Shown one piece after another: positions 10,824-22,468 of a DNA stretch of 64,000 nucleotides. The notes under the pieces were generated by a model, which was not told the DNA's origin, did no database searches, and saw only the letters and a program-made list of their open reading frames with translations. The stretch lies in assembly GCA_002989075.1 (NCBI GenBank), contig PSQN01000017.1:2301453-2365452 (forward strand), given 5' to 3'. A program made the position numbers and the translations under genes. How positions within the stretch are numbered: the first letter of the stretch is position 1; each line of letters starts with the position of its first letter. This stretch comes from Arthonia radiata (taxonomy: Eukaryota; Ascomycota; Arthoniomycetes; Arthoniales; Arthoniaceae).

Positions 10824-12139
10824 TGTTGAATGTGATGTGGCTGCTCTTCACTGATAGTATGCCAGTTGCGAGGGTTGGAAATCGAGAGTACAGGCAATAC
10901 GGTTGGTAAGCAAGTCTATATGTGTGGAAGTGTCAGCAGGGTTTCCGTCAAGATTGTCAGTCGAGTAAGAAGTGTCAGGCTGGGAGTTTTTCCTAAGTGG
11001 CAAACACTGTTGTGCGACACTTCGCTCTTAGACGCAACAATTGAGAAAGCACGCTTCCGAAGCGGAGCTAAGCTTAGCTCCTTTCGTTATTTTGAAGTGA
11101 TGTGACCCGCTTGCTGCTTCTTATGCTTGGAGTCCACTTGAGGATGCGCAAGTATTCCGAAAGTGTCGGGTTCTCCTCACCTATGCGGTCACGCGAGTCG
11201 CTGTGATTTCGATGTTTGGGTATGCAACAGTAATGGCAAACCAACTCCAGCGCTACCCAAGGTGATACCCGGTAAAGAATGGGAGAGGATTATTCGTCAA
11301 TGCTGAGCAACGACGTGTGGATTGCTATGTGAGTTTGCGGTCAGCCAGTGTCGGAGCAAACGGTGTTAGCTGTCATGCGCGACAGCCATTCGAAACGTTC
11401 GAGGCAAGTAAAGATGCTAGAAAATGGCGGGAAACGTGACAGTCGAGCTTGAAGGGTAGATTGAGGACGTGGGGTGAGAGAGTGAGATGATGAAAAGAGA
11501 TCGAGTACGTACCTTGGAAGGAGCGATGCGCAATGGGAGGGGCGAGGATGGACAGAGGTTTGTGCGCCCGAAAAGATGCTGCAAAGACACCGACGAACGC
11601 GCTGAAACCGAGACAAACGCAGAAAGGAGGCAGAGGGAGAGAATAAGATGTCGCTGAAGAGGAAGCAGAAGGTCAGAAACGAAACATCCAGTCAAACAAT
11701 AATAATGGAGTGAGGTTTCGCAGGCAGTGTCCGCACTTGTCGCTTTGGTGGGGATCGTTGGCCCAAGCGCCTCCCCGTCCCAGCCACACGACTCAAGACG
11801 CTCCGGCTTACCAAGGTTCTCATAGCATCCGCAGCATAAAATGAATGAGAAGTTTGGATTTACGTAGGTATGCAATTCGAATGACTGTGTCTAGTACAGT
11901 GCTTTTGATACGCGATGCCAACGACTGCCCGCTTCCACACGGACACGTCCCAAGTTGTCGTCCACCACAGCCCAGCCTCCAATACTCCCTGTTTGTGCTT
12001 CACATGCTCAAGCTTCTATGATTTCCTAACAGCCTTTCTTCGCGCAACATGTATGATGCTCTCGTGAAAGTGCTGCGTGCGTTGATTCCGTCCAATGATG
12101 CGTCTAGGTATGCCTTGAGAGATTTGATTTGCTCGAAAT
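10824..12139. other. Long intergenic region upstream of csx1-like gene
   Basis: About 1.3 kb containing the csx1-like promoter and probably a long 5' UTR, then the 3' side of the BAP31-like gene. A 152-codon minus-strand frame at 11417-11875 is Ser/Leu-rich, resembles no family I know and is not called. No RNA gene was seen. Confidence 0.4.
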
Positions 12140-12886
12140 CTACCTATCCTTCTTGGGGGCGCTGTCATTGCCGGAGACGCGGTCGCCGAGCTGATTGTAC
12201 TCACGGCTCAGACCCTCAGACTGCTTCTTCATGGTCGCAATATCCTTGTCGCGACGCTCAATCTCGCGCTTGAGGCGACCGATCTCACCCATCTCGCCAG
12301 CCTGGTCGAGCTTCTCTGAGCTGCGGGTGCTGGCCTTGGGGTCGCCCTTGAGACGCAGGTTCTCCTCTTCGAGACGGAGGATGTCCAAGATCATGACATA
12401 GGTGCGGTTGAGGATGAGAGAGAGGAAGAGGGTAAAGCCAGTCAGATAGAGGTTACGCTGCGAGTAAAATTTGCGGGCCTGCACTTCCATGCGCTCAGAG
12501 CCAACGGTCACGGTGCTGAGGAGGATGTTAGCGGACAAGTTGGGAAAGCTATAACATATTGTGACTTACCCGCCCCCAGACTTGTTTGCCTTGCCGGCCG
12601 CGGCCAACTCCACCTGCACGCGGTAGACGCGGTTGACGCTATCGACAAACAGGATCAAGATGAAGATGAAGGTGATCTGTTCATCTCGTTAATTCGGCTC
12701 ATCATTTGATCGGTTGAGGGTAATGCTCGCCTTTAGACCGTACTGAAGCCGCGCTACAAGCGGGTTTTCCGCCATGAAGGTAAAGAGCTTACGCTTCCAT
12801 GTGTAGGGCATGGGGACGATCAAGCTCATGAAGACGACCATCTCGAACACTAGCAGCACGAAGACGAGGCTGTAGTAGAGAGTCAT
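12140..12886 (-). CDS. YET3: BAP31/YET-family ER membrane protein
   Basis: Endoplasmic reticulum transmembrane protein of the BAP31 family, implicated in export and quality control of membrane proteins. Exons 12886-12731, 12676-12570 and 12515-12140 give 212 aa. Three hydrophobic segments are visible: residues ~4-26 (SLVFVLLVFEMVVFM), ~53-65 (ITFIFILILFVDSVNRVYR) and ~105-125 (GFTLFLSLILNRTYVMIL). A C-terminal coiled coil follows. The last four residues are KKDR, fitting the KKxx ER-retrieval signal. The first intron (12730-12677) begins GCGAGC instead of GT; only this junction restores the family sequence LQYGLK-ITFIFILILF, so it is a GC-AG intron. YET1 versus YET3 cannot be distinguished. 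Confidence 0.92.
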
Positions 12887-13380
12887 GATGGGCAGTCAGG
12901 GGCAGACTGAATGCCAGTAAAGGTTGTGGGAAGAGTTTCTGAAGCGTTGTTGCCCGCACGGCTTGAGGTACAGGTTTAGGTTGGAAAAGAGCAAGTTGTC
13001 AAGAACGAGAAGAGGCTCAGGACGCTTGTGGGCAGAGGCCGGACCGCCTGCCTTCTTTTCGACCCGGATGGCCGAGAAGGGAAGTTCTGACGTCAGCGCG
13101 CCAAGAGCGACAAACGTTTAGTCGCGGACTTTTGCATGTGTTTCACTTCGCCCAACTCGGTTTCAATCGACCGCTCCACATCGCTCATCTAGCAGTCGTA
13201 TTTCCCTTGGCTGAGGACATCGTAGCGGTCCTGACTGGTATCACTAAGATGACCGTGCAGCGCTCATACGGACATGTACGTACAAAATGCCGTAATATTG
13301 GCTTGAGTCTTACAGGTCGATGACCAAATTCAGAATAAAGCTTCCAAGACAGTAATCGTTGTATACTCAACCTCGACATA
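12887..13380. other. Intergenic region upstream of BAP31-like gene
   Basis: About 490 bp with the BAP31-like promoter and the 3' side of the next minus-strand gene. No further feature is supported. Confidence 0.4.
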
Positions 13381-14035
13381 TCAGCGTTTGAAGAAATAAT
13401 CAATCGGCTTCCCTGTCAGCTCGTTGACCCGATTCTTGAAACGTTGGTGGGGAGTAAGTTTGACAGGAAGCCCATACGGGTGCCCTCCATTATCTTTGAG
13501 CTCCTTACGTCTACGACTCTCATCACGCACATCCACCCTCTTCTTATTCTGCACGATCACATCCGGAGGGTGCTTAGCATCTTTCGGCCTATATAATGGT
13601 GCGGGTGAGAGACTACAGCTTCGAATCCAGCAGCCTCGGCTGTGGGCTGTATCTCGTTCTTGAATCCAAACCGTTTCGTTTCGCTCAGCTTGTACCACTC
13701 TTTCCGTTTGGCCTTGTCGAAGCCGAGTGTGCTTCCGGCTATGCCGTCTGTGTGGCCGCCTAGGGTGTGGAACGTATGGAAGAATTCGCGGTTGAGCGTT
13801 TTGATGTTGTCTTGCCACATTTCGCGGAGATCCAGGTCCGCGTGGGTGACAATGGTAATGGTCTCGACCGGCTCCATGGTGGCGGCTCGCAGAAACTGAT
13901 CTGCAAGCTCGTGAGGCCTTGACAATAGAGTTCAGAGTGGCTTAGCTCAAATGGCTGCTGCTGCGATTGTTGTCGAAGCTTACTGAAGATGCTATGCCAG
14001 GGCTTTATGTCTTGTCTATGTACTTCGGAAGACAT
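13381..14035 (-). CDS. Unrecognised small basic protein, three proposed exons
   Basis: I do not recognise this family. Splicing 14035-13984 to 13900 (GTAAGC ... TTGCAG) gives MSSEVHRQDIKPWHSIFNQF, continuing in one frame with THADLDLREMWQDNIKTLNR and HTFHTLGGHTDGIAG. A second frame ends at 13381 with a basic tail containing GGHPYGLPVKLTPHQRFKNR and DYFFKR. A 107-nt intron (13695-13589, GTACAA ... ATATAG) would join them into 154 aa with whole codons. The alternative is that the first frame runs on to its own stop at 13557. Even hydropathy and absence of membrane segments suggest a soluble protein; size and basic tail would fit a mitochondrial or ribosome-associated factor, but that is a guess. 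Confidence 0.5.
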
Positions 14036-15332
14036 GCGAAGACGCTACGTACATGGATAACTTAAACGTGCAGTCCCACCGCCATGTATGCCTGATGCGC
14101 GGCCAAGTGTCTCATGTCACCGGAGCACGGGACCTACTGTAGAGTGCGAAGTCTTACTGTAGAGCGCGAAGTAGGTATCCAAACCGGGTTGGGGGCCAGG
14201 CTGAAATTTTGCGACCCTTTTTCGTGCCTCTGGCGCATGTTACGAGTGACATCGAAGTCCCTCTTGTGGGCACACGGTGATTCTCATTGTTTGCATCTGC
14301 GCAGATTAATCTAGCGATATTCACATCACAACCTATATTGCGATCTCGCTCAAGAACTACTTTTTGAAGAAAATTATGCAGATGACGCTTGGGCCAGCAA
14401 GTCCGCCAATGAAAAGGAACAGTGAAGGAAAGACTTTTTACTCAGTGAATGTTTGAACGTCTTGTTGATGCTGTGCTCGTCACCATTGTCGAACACAGTC
14501 CGATAGAAGGGAGGCAAATTCTGTGGGTACGGCAACCTACTTAATACAGGGACGCTTCTCCGGACAAGCTGAGGTATACACTCAAGAGCTCGACGACTTC
14601 GCTATGGCGTAGTGGAGATGACCACGAAGACGAAGCTAGGGTGGATGCATGAAGGGATGTCGGCGCAAGCTTTATGATGGGAGGGGGTGAAATGCAAGGC
14701 ATAGACACAGACAATCGAAGTAGTGTGGTAGTCAGTCCAGCGTGGAGCACAACTGACGATATTATCGACGAAGATGGTGGAATCGCCAACAAACGGTCAG
14801 TGCGCTGCGCCAAGACTCAATCCAAGCTACCTAAAGCTACTTCCGAGTTTGGAAGACGGCACCGTGGCACGGATGTTCGCAACGACGAGCCAGCCTAACT
14901 TTCTCCTCAGTGGATGAGAAAGACGACAATTTCCTCGGACGGGCCTGCTCATTCAGGAGTGAGTAGGCCTACATGCCATCTCATATCGCTTCGTCTGCCA
15001 TTGTGACAACGCGTCTTTTGAATGTCGAACGTTTACTAACCCCCAAAAATGCCAAAAGAGTCCAACTGAATCGTAAAGCTCAGCGTGGGAAATGCAGGAA
15101 TTGTTGCGTCTGTAGAGCTGAGTTAAGTTGTCATTGCAAAAAAGGGTGAGGTGACCGCTTTCTCATCACCTCACCGCTCCAAGTTCAGTGCACCTTTGCT
15201 TCGATGTAAGATATCCTACTCCACGCGTGGGCTTCTCCGGAAGGCGCAACTCAGCATCGTCTCAGATGCTTGTGACAAGAGGCAAAGATCTTCAATACTC
15301 GCACAGTCAACAAATCTTAAAACTCGAGCATC
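14036..15332. other. 1.3-kb intergenic region, no gene seen
   Basis: Divergent upstream regions of the small unknown gene and the F-box-like gene. Only short, unrelated frames occur. A short repeat GTAGAGYGCGAAGT appears twice at about 14149-14172. Nothing else is supported. Confidence 0.4.
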
Positions 15333-16786
15333 ATGGACAACTACGTCAATCAGAAAGCCGTTGAAGCAGTCTCTACCGGGTCCAAGCCTACTCCTCCGAT
15401 CTTGAATTTGCCTGAAGAGATCACTCGGGAGATATTTAATCTTGTCATTGGCGCAACAGAATATCGCCAGAATGAGAGTACGAAGTCGACTCGCAGAAAC
15501 TTTCTTCGCCTCCGCTTGGTGTGCTCCGAATTTGACACAGCAGTCCTCAGCAAGACCTCACAAGGACAGCGGGATTGGCTGCTCTGGCGCCATCAATGCC
15601 TGGAATTTGATTTTCACCCCGTCACAGTTCGCCAACTGACTACCCTCGCCAAATCAAAGCACGACGTTTTTCGTCTGACACCTAATCGGATTGCCTTCCG
15701 AGTGCCCTTCAAGAGTGGCTTTTGTCCAACAACAAGGAATCAGAGCGCAAAGACATTGCGTGAATACGTTGAGTCCGTATTCGGCAAGCAATATCTGCCT
15801 ACGCCCGTTGATGGGCATGCATCACTCACCTCCTGTGACTGCTGCCTATTGGACATTTGCGACAACTTCACAAGATTTTTGGCCTCGACATTAGGGAACC
15901 AGGCTATGGTGGACGTCTTGAAGTCGTTTCCAAACATCTCAGTTGCTCACTTCGATGACTTTATCCCAGGCGATCACCACCGCATTCAATGTGCTCTGAG
16001 TTGTGTCGATCACACTTTGATAGTATATAACAAAGTGGCCTAGAGCTAACAGACCACAGGGATGGCGACTCGCCGCTATTCTTGAAAGCCAGTGCGGATC
16101 ATGGCGAGCTTATCAGCCACCTTTTGAAGGAAGCATATCCAGGAAAACTCAAGTTCATTCGTATCAGCGACATCAGCAAAGCCCCCGCCTTTCCAGCCCG
16201 CATTGCACGCGCCCTCAGAGCTACCATGTCAACCGTCAACGAAATGCGAATCGTGATGCCCCTCGATATCCGCGCCGCAACCACCTTCACTTTTGACGAC
16301 CCTTTCCGCGATCTTCAGAGCTGGGCAGCAGTTCTGAGCAGTTGCCACGTCCTCCAAAGTCTTGACCTACACATTTTCGGACAAGAGCGTTTTACCCAAG
16401 ATGCCCCCAAACGAGAAGAACATCGCCTGGTGCTCGGGTTTCTGCATGGCCTTACGCTGCCCAGCGTCCAGAACCTGGACCTTCGCATTTACATGAACCG
16501 CCATCTTTGCCGCCACGTCGTCACTGACTTCGTTCTCCTTCATCAGAGGACGCTTCAAGAATTCGATTTTGACTTCTGCTCGGCTGAGTGCAATGGAGGA
16601 TTATGCGAGTTCCGTGGGGACCCCGATTCTGATGACGACCGGGATCAGGAGCAGCCGCATTCAGGATGGCGTCTGGTCGAGTTTGATGCGCCGTGGCAGG
16701 AGCTGGTGGAGGAGATTCCGAATGAGCAGGATGGTGACCTCCATTTCCCAACCGCGATCAAAATCATCCGTGCAGTGCAGGAATAG
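15333..16786 (+). CDS. F-box-like protein, exon junction unresolved
   Basis: The N-terminus has an F-box-like pattern (LPEEITREIFNLV ... FLRLRLVCSEFDTAV), as in the large, poorly characterised F-box families of filamentous ascomycetes; such proteins usually recruit targets to SCF ubiquitin ligases. Frame 1 runs 15333-16043 (236 aa); frame 2 continues to 16786 with an acidic C-terminus (DPDSDDDRDQE). The two frames differ by two positions, so an intron of length 3n+2 is required. A 50-nt intron 16003-16052 (GTGTCG ... AACAG) satisfies this and gives 467 aa, but its donor is weak and CTAAC lies too close to the acceptor. A frameshifted gene is the alternative. No leucine-rich repeat is obvious in the C-terminal half. 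Confidence 0.6.
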
Positions 16787-17065
16787 TCGAGCGTTCTGTC
16801 AGACGTAGGAGGTCTCGAAAGCCATGGCGGTGGGAATACTCGTAGATTGGAAGTCTCACAGGGCTGGAACCATCGATGCGCACATGTCTAAGGGGACGTC
16901 TGATAATTAAACTCACTGGTCTTTTACGTTTCGAAAAGCTATGCTGCATTTCGCATGCTGGTCAAAGCATGTCTGCTGCCCAACTAAATGTGAAACATGT
17001 TCCGGCTTGCTAGATATCCGGTCGCTGCATTTGAAGGGTTCAGGATATGTTGTGAGCAGCATCAA

Positions 17066-19519
17066 TCAACCTTCAGCAGTGTAGTCGCCCCCGTTTCCAT
17101 TGTACGAGTTTGACTTGTGTTTCGGGTCGAACCGGAAGTTCTCATGCGCAGGCCCAAGGAACATTTCGCTGATTTTGATCCAGTCCTTGACGTTGTCACT
17201 CGCCATCAGCGTCTCCAGCTCATCTCTGCCACGGTATGCTGGCGGGCGGTCGTTCATCGCCGGCGGCAGGTGCTCGAGCAGCCCAATCGGTACGTAACGA
17301 CACGCGAAGCTGAGCCACTCCAGCAGGAACCGTCGTGTCAGTCCCACGCCCATCTCGTCTGAGCCCCATGTCTCCAAGCCATACCGCACGAATTGCTCGA
17401 TGTATCTGAGGCGCTCGGTTGAGCTCTTGTCCAGGTACTGACCTGTCGATATCTCTTCGAAGATCCAAGGTTTGATTAGCGCGCCACGTGCTACCATCAC
17501 AGAGTCCACCTTCGCGTTCTCAATGTGATTGAAATAGTCGACGTGTGAGTAGCAGTCGCCATTGCCGATGAAATACATCCGCTGCGAGGGGTTCACATCA
17601 CGCTCGTCCGCCTCTCTTACCGTATCGCTCCTTGCATTCCGCTTCTTATTATACCCCTTGATCAGCGCCGCGCACTCAGCAATATACGACCAATCCGCTT
17701 GCTTCGTATACCGCTGCTGTCTGCTACGTCCATGCAGCGTCACCGCAGCTACGCCCGGAGCTCCAAGCCCACTGTCTCTCGCCTCAGCCCCACCAAACGC
17801 AAGCCGCTCGACCAGCCGATCCGCCGTTGGCTTGTTGTCGCGCGTGCCCATTCGGATCTTGCACTGCACCGGCACCTCGCCTGACACCGCGTTCATGCCT
17901 CGCAGGATCTTCTCAAGCTTGGCTGGGCTGTCCATAAGCGCTGCGCCGGCACCTTCACGGTACACAAGATCGATGGGGCAGCCGCAGTTCAGATCGATAG
18001 CGCGCAGGTGCGGACATAGCGTCGTGAGCGTCTCAGTAGCTTTGAGCGCGAACCAAGGTTTGTTCGCGGAGATCTGAGCGCCGAAGCGAAGGTCGCGCGC
18101 GTTGTCGTAGCCTCCTACTACTGTCGCTTTGCTCTTTGGGGAGAACTTGGGTGACTCGAGCTCGGACTGGTGGGCTTTCATAAGCGCCCACTCAGACTTT
18201 TGGCCCTGAATGATGGGGAGCGACATGGCCATTTCAGACCAGGTGATCTGCGCGCCAAGGCCTACGCACAGCCGTCGGAAGGGGAGGTTGCCTTGGGTGG
18301 TGAGGGGTGCGAGGACTGGTGTTTCTGGGCCGAAGTAGAGGCGGCGCTTTTCGGACGCGGCGAAGGCGGGTTCGATGTAGGCAGCGCGGTTGTCGTGCTT
18401 GGTCAGTTTGGTGTCATTGTCGAGCATGGTATCCGCGGTGTCTGGTTCTTTCTTGATGGCTGCGTTATTGGTATTCTCTCCCTGCTTGATGTCGGATGCT
18501 TCCGTGTCACCATTGAGCTTAGCATCAGTAGACTTGTCTTCTGTCTTGATATGTACGCTGTCATTGCTCTCTTCGTGCTTGATATTTGTGGTGTCGTGCT
18601 CCTTCTTGACCATCTCATCATCGTGTCCACTGTCCTTCTTCTCTACCTTAGAAATGCTGCGACCATGACTGTTGTTCATCTTGCTCTCATGCTTTGTGAG
18701 CTTGTGGAGAAACTCAGAATACTCGTCCGCCTTTGGAGTGCCAAGCTTGCGCCTGCCCATATCTCTTCGATTCTGTGCGGTTGCAACATTCACCACGCCA
18801 ACGCCTTCATCAACCTCTTCGCCGGTTCCATCTGTGGTCTTATCCTCCCGTGAAGTAAGTTCAGTCAGCACGAGCTCCTTCTTGCCATCCTCCATCTCCC
18901 GCTGATCTGCGTGGCTGTTCGCAAAACGGCATCGCCATCCCCCAGAGCACTTGCCCCGCGCTTCCCACACAGGACACTTCTCAAATGTCTTCAAGTCGTC
19001 CCGCTTGCCATCCTTGAGGTACTTCCTGAGGTCGTGCTCATACTTGCATGAACTTCCGTACGGACAATCCTCCGGCGAGAACTCAGGACGCCTCGCCCTG
19101 CTCATGCAGAGCTGGATCTTGTCCCGCGAGCTGCCGTATGTGCGGTTTGTATTCTGACCCTTTTGCTTTTTCCTGCCCTGATCGCCATTCGCGCGAGGAT
19201 CTCGCTGCTGGTCCCGGCTTTCCATGTCCTCCACGGGCTTCCTGTCCACAAGGTATTTTGCACGGATGGAGGCGACGCCCTTCTTGCGCTCAGGTGCGTC
19301 TGCTGTCTCATCATCTTCTCGTTTGCGTTTGCCTGTCACTTTGGCGGAGGAATTTGCTTGCCACTCGACTTTCTCAGCCTTGGCCATCGCTGAGTCCTCT
19401 GGCAGTGGTGGCTGGTCTGTGGTCTGTGGTCGGTCGGCATTGGCGAGATGTGAGCCTGGCTGGAGGGTATCTGACGGCTCCAGTGGGTTTGCCGGCGGAT
19501 CCATTTCAGAAGACGCCAT
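17066..19519 (-). CDS. DUS3: tRNA-dihydrouridine(47) synthase DUS3
   Basis: FMN-dependent enzyme reducing uridine 47 in the tRNA variable loop with NAD(P)H. From the ATG at 19519 it is 817 aa; the frame stays open upstream to about 19717, so a longer N-terminus is possible. Two CCCH zinc fingers lie at ~140-210 ([11 protein letters not shown] and [22 protein letters not shown]). The catalytic TIM barrel begins near residue 400 ([16 protein letters not shown]) and contains [19 protein letters not shown] with the catalytic Cys, [26 protein letters not shown], and [10 protein letters not shown]. Between fingers and barrel is a Lys/Glu/Asp-rich insert (~260-380) with recurring IKxE and KHExxD motifs. 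It appears intronless. It shares a 346-bp divergent promoter with RMD5. Confidence 0.95.
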   Translation of the reverse strand: MASSEMDPPANPLEPSDTLQPGSHLANADRPQTTDQPPLPEDSAMAKAEKVEWQANSSAKVTGKRKREDDETADAPERKKGVASIRAKYLVDRKPVEDMESRDQQRDPRANGDQGRKKQKGQNTNRTYGSSRDKIQLCMSRARRPEFSPEDCPYGSSCKYEHDLRKYLKDGKRDDLKTFEKCPVWEARGKCSGGWRCRFANSHADQREMEDGKKELVLTELTSREDKTTDGTGEEVDEGVGVVNVATAQNRRDMGRRKLGTPKADEYSEFLHKLTKHESKMNNSHGRSISKVEKKDSGHDDEMVKKEHDTTNIKHEESNDSVHIKTEDKSTDAKLNGDTEASDIKQGENTNNAAIKKEPDTADTMLDNDTKLTKHDNRAAYIEPAFAASEKRRLYFGPETPVLAPLTTQGNLPFRRLCVGLGAQITWSEMAMSLPIIQGQKSEWALMKAHQSELESPKFSPKSKATVVGGYDNARDLRFGAQISANKPWFALKATETLTTLCPHLRAIDLNCGCPIDLVYREGAGAALMDSPAKLEKILRGMNAVSGEVPVQCKIRMGTRDNKPTADRLVERLAFGGAEARDSGLGAPGVAAVTLHGRSRQQRYTKQADWSYIAECAALIKGYNKKRNARSDTVREADERDVNPSQRMYFIGNGDCYSHVDYFNHIENAKVDSVMVARGALIKPWIFEEISTGQYLDKSSTERLRYIEQFVRYGLETWGSDEMGVGLTRRFLLEWLSFACRYVPIGLLEHLPPAMNDRPPAYRGRDELETLMASDNVKDWIKISEMFLGPAHENFRFDPKHKSNSYNGNGGDYTAEG

Positions 19520-19865
19520 ATTGGGTGCAGGAGTGACGTTCGCAAAGGGCTTAATTATCTGCGTAACGTGAGCTGGAGTATGAGTACTCACCTGACTTTT
19601 CTGACTTAGAGAGTGAATCGTCGTTGTGGTCATGATTGGGTGGGGCCTATCTCCGCTTAATGCCGTCTGGACTTCGAGGCGAGCACGGTGAGGCACATGC
19701 AGGTGAGGTGCTCGCATGACAAGCTACTTCTTCGCCAACATTTGCGAGGGACCCGGTGAAAACTTAGCACACCTTCAAGACAGCAGGGGCTGAGGAAATA
19801 TTGAAAATGAAACTTTGAATATCAAATCCCGGAGAAGCGGCATTTGAGCTGCTATCACGAGCAAG
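19520..19865. other. Divergent promoter between DUS3 and RMD5
   Basis: A 346-bp region between two start codons. The DUS3 frame remains open through the first ~200 bp, so part of this could be coding or leader. No other feature is seen. Confidence 0.45.
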
Positions 19866-21212
19866 ATGGAAGCACTCGCGAAAGAGCTGGACAAGCTCGA
19901 GAAGAAGGCCACGCTCGGAGGCACTGTGGACGATGTTCAGAATATCATCGACCAGCTCAAGGAGGCGCGCAATGCTGTCCAGACCAGTGCGTATTGAAGT
20001 CTCCAAAGCCGCTACTGTCTGCTAATCCCAGCCGTCTAAACAGATCCTACGCAGGCGCCAGTCGTACTCTCGAAAGCCCAACAGCCTGCTACGAAATCGT
20101 TCGATAACGCCTATGGCAAACTCAAAGACATCCACAGCGGGTTGAACAAGTATCAGAAAGCGATGAAGGAGAAATTCAAAGAGACCTCTCTGCCGTTCGC
20201 TGAAGACAACGCCATCGCATCACAGAGCTCAATGATCAATCGCGCAATTGCAATGCATCTATTACGGGAGGGTCTGTTCGATGTTGCTTCTACATTCATC
20301 TCGGAGGCAAATGCCAGGCCGCCGGCGCCGGCCCCGTCCTCGATTGAGTCTTCGCGTATGGATGTGGACGAAGATGAGCACGATCACCCTGCGAAACAGG
20401 ATCCAAGATCCATCCAAGATCCACAATGGCAGAACGACTTTTCTCCTAACGCTTTCAAAGCGTCGCCTCTGCAAGAACAGTTCAGCGAGATGTACAGCAT
20501 ACTACGAGAGCTGCGAGAGAATAGGAACCTCATGCCGGCCATCACTTGGGCTCGACTCCACAGCGATGTACTCGATGCACGTGGAAGCAACCTTGAATTT
20601 GAGCTCTGTCGTCTGCAATACATCACTCTCTTCACGTCTACGGGGCCAGGCGAGTGGCCTCTGGAAGCGATCAAGTACGCCCAAGAGGTGTTTCCACACT
20701 TCGCCGCGCGCTACAGAACACAAGTCCGTCAATTGATCGGTGCGCTTCCGTACGCTCCTAATCTGGAGACTTCACCTTACGCCTCGCTCTTCTCCGCAGT
20801 ATCTGAGTCAAATACGACTGCCGCGGCAGCTGCAGCTTTCACTTCTGAGTTTTGCGCCCTTCTTAGTCTGTCGAGCGCCTCACCTCTGCTGACTGCTGTC
20901 ACCGCTGGCTGCATCGCTCTGCCAACGCTCCAGAAGTATGACCAGATCAAGTCTAAACATCAGACAAGCTGGACGACGACAGCCGAGCTTCCCGTTGAGG
21001 TGACATTACCGCCAGCGTACAGTTTTCACAGCGTGTTTGTCTGCCCGGTGAGTAAGGAGCAGGCGACCGACCAGAACCCGCCAATGATGATGCCATGTGG
21101 GCATGTAATTGCAAAAGACAGTCTGGTTAGTATGAGCAAAGGGCAGAAGTTCAAGTGTCCGTATTGCCCACAAGAGAGCACTCCCAACGATGCACGGAGA
21201 ATATACTTGTGA
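19866..21212 (+). CDS. RMD5: GID/CTLH E3 ubiquitin ligase subunit RMD5 (GID2)
   Basis: RING subunit of the GID/CTLH ubiquitin ligase, which in yeast degrades gluconeogenic enzymes when glucose returns. Exons 19866-19986 and 20044-21212 (57-nt intron) give 429 aa. The N-terminus is helical (MEALAKELDKLEKKA). A LisH-like segment follows (NRAIAMHLLREGLFDVASTF), then CTLH/CRA helices (FSEMYSILRELRENRNLMPA ... LEFELCRLQYITLF). The C-terminal degenerate RING reads CPVSKEQATDQNPPMMMPCG then CPYCP, the zinc pattern typical of RMD5. The second GID component in the window is VID30 at 60.8-63.0 kb. Confidence 0.95.
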
Positions 21213-21282
21213 TGCTGGCGCACGTGGCCCGAGATTAAAACCGGGATTTCCGCACGCAAGCTGCTCGATATCCAGCAACTAG

Positions 21283-22468
21283 CTATGCGGCGCAACCACC
21301 AAGCTTGTAGTTGTATTCGAACGCTGCTTGAAGGCCCAAGACGTGTATTGTCGTCGCGATCACAACACAGACGTGGAAGATCTGGTGGGAGGAGCCCCAT
21401 ATATCATGCCGACCAGGTCTCCATGCTTCGGGAAACCTCATCCCGTATATCACTGAGCCCAGCACGAGGAACGCCCCTTCAGCCAGCCAGTAGTGGGTGC
21501 TTGTCCTTGCCGCCACCTCGTCTGAGGCGTACAGCCTGTAGAAGTGCGCGATCGGGATTAAGGCTGCAAAACCTGGCGTCATGAAAGCGACGAGACGAAT
21601 TATTCGAAAGTCAGGCGAGTCCAAAAACGGCGTCAATACGGCCAGCGCCGTCATTACTCCGAGACTACAGAACTGGATTGGCGTAAGTTTCGAGCTCTTG
21701 AAAAGTTGGCCATACAATAGATACTTACCATTCCAGTATACACTTTCTGCAACGCTGGCTCACAGTAGAATGAGACATACAGTCCAGAGATGAAATCACC
21801 CAGAGCCAAGGTGATGATACCGGCGTAGTCCATCTTTGTGCTCATCGCCCAAAGCGTTGAGTGATTCATGAGTGTGTGGTACGATACCGACAGCGTCATG
21901 CACGTTGCCGTGGTAAGGAAATAGAAACCGAACATCAGCTTGTCGCCTTGCGTCGCATCGGGATATCTGGCTTCAAAACATTCCTGGTATCCTCTGACGC
22001 CCACGGCGATTGCGACTAGTCCGGGTATGAGGTGAGTGAAGATGTTCGCGCTTTCGTTGTGGATGTATTGCCAGCTCGAGACGCAAGAGTGGACGGTGTC
22101 TGTTACGGGTCGGTAGCCCTGCCAAGAACAGAGTTAGCAAAGAGCCAAAGCACGACGTGTTCGAGCAATATGAAGCCCCCGACAATGATTAAGTACTGTG
22201 ATGCGGATTGAGAGCATACCCGAAGGATGTATGGATTGTCGCCGTACCACTCTGGCGTTTCTTCCGAAGACCACAGACGGAGCTTCTCTTGCTGAAGGGG
22301 CGGCTTTTCATCGGCGCCAACGATATCGAACATTCCCAACTTATTCTGCATATTGGCAAAGCTCGCGAGTACGACGGTGGTCTGAATAAAAACCTTTTGA
22401 CCTTCCAAATCAGCCTCGCGAAATTGCGAACTCCCGCCAGCTCCCGACGAGAAGCGATCATGCCGCAT
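21283..22468 (-). CDS. PAQR / haemolysin-III family membrane protein (Izh type)
   Basis: Seven-transmembrane protein of the adiponectin-receptor-like PAQR family; yeast Izh proteins affect zinc and sterol homeostasis. Exons 22468-22220, 22118-21729 and 21672-21283 give 342 aa. After ETPEWYGDNPYILR the splice restores GYRPVTDTVHSC and the signature WQYIHNESANIFTHL. Multiple hydrophobic helices follow (FYFLTTATCMTLSVSYHTLM with the family S-x3-H, then ALGDFISGLYVSFYC). The C-terminal helix carries the conserved His pair region (HDIWGSSHQIFHVCVVIATT). The start could also be the internal ATG at about 22351. The first intron (101 nt) is longer than the second (56 nt). It is convergent with RMD5, only 70 bp away. 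Confidence 0.9.

Noticed and set aside
11417-11875. 152-codon minus-strand frame upstream of the csx1-like gene
   Set aside because: Low-complexity Ser/Leu-rich, no domain, lies in a presumed promoter/5' UTR.
13610-13640. tRNA-like B box (GCTTCGAATCC)
   Set aside because: No matching A box or cloverleaf; lies within a coding locus.
19520-19717. DUS3 N-terminal extension
   Set aside because: Frame is open but sequence shows no family conservation; start set at 19519.
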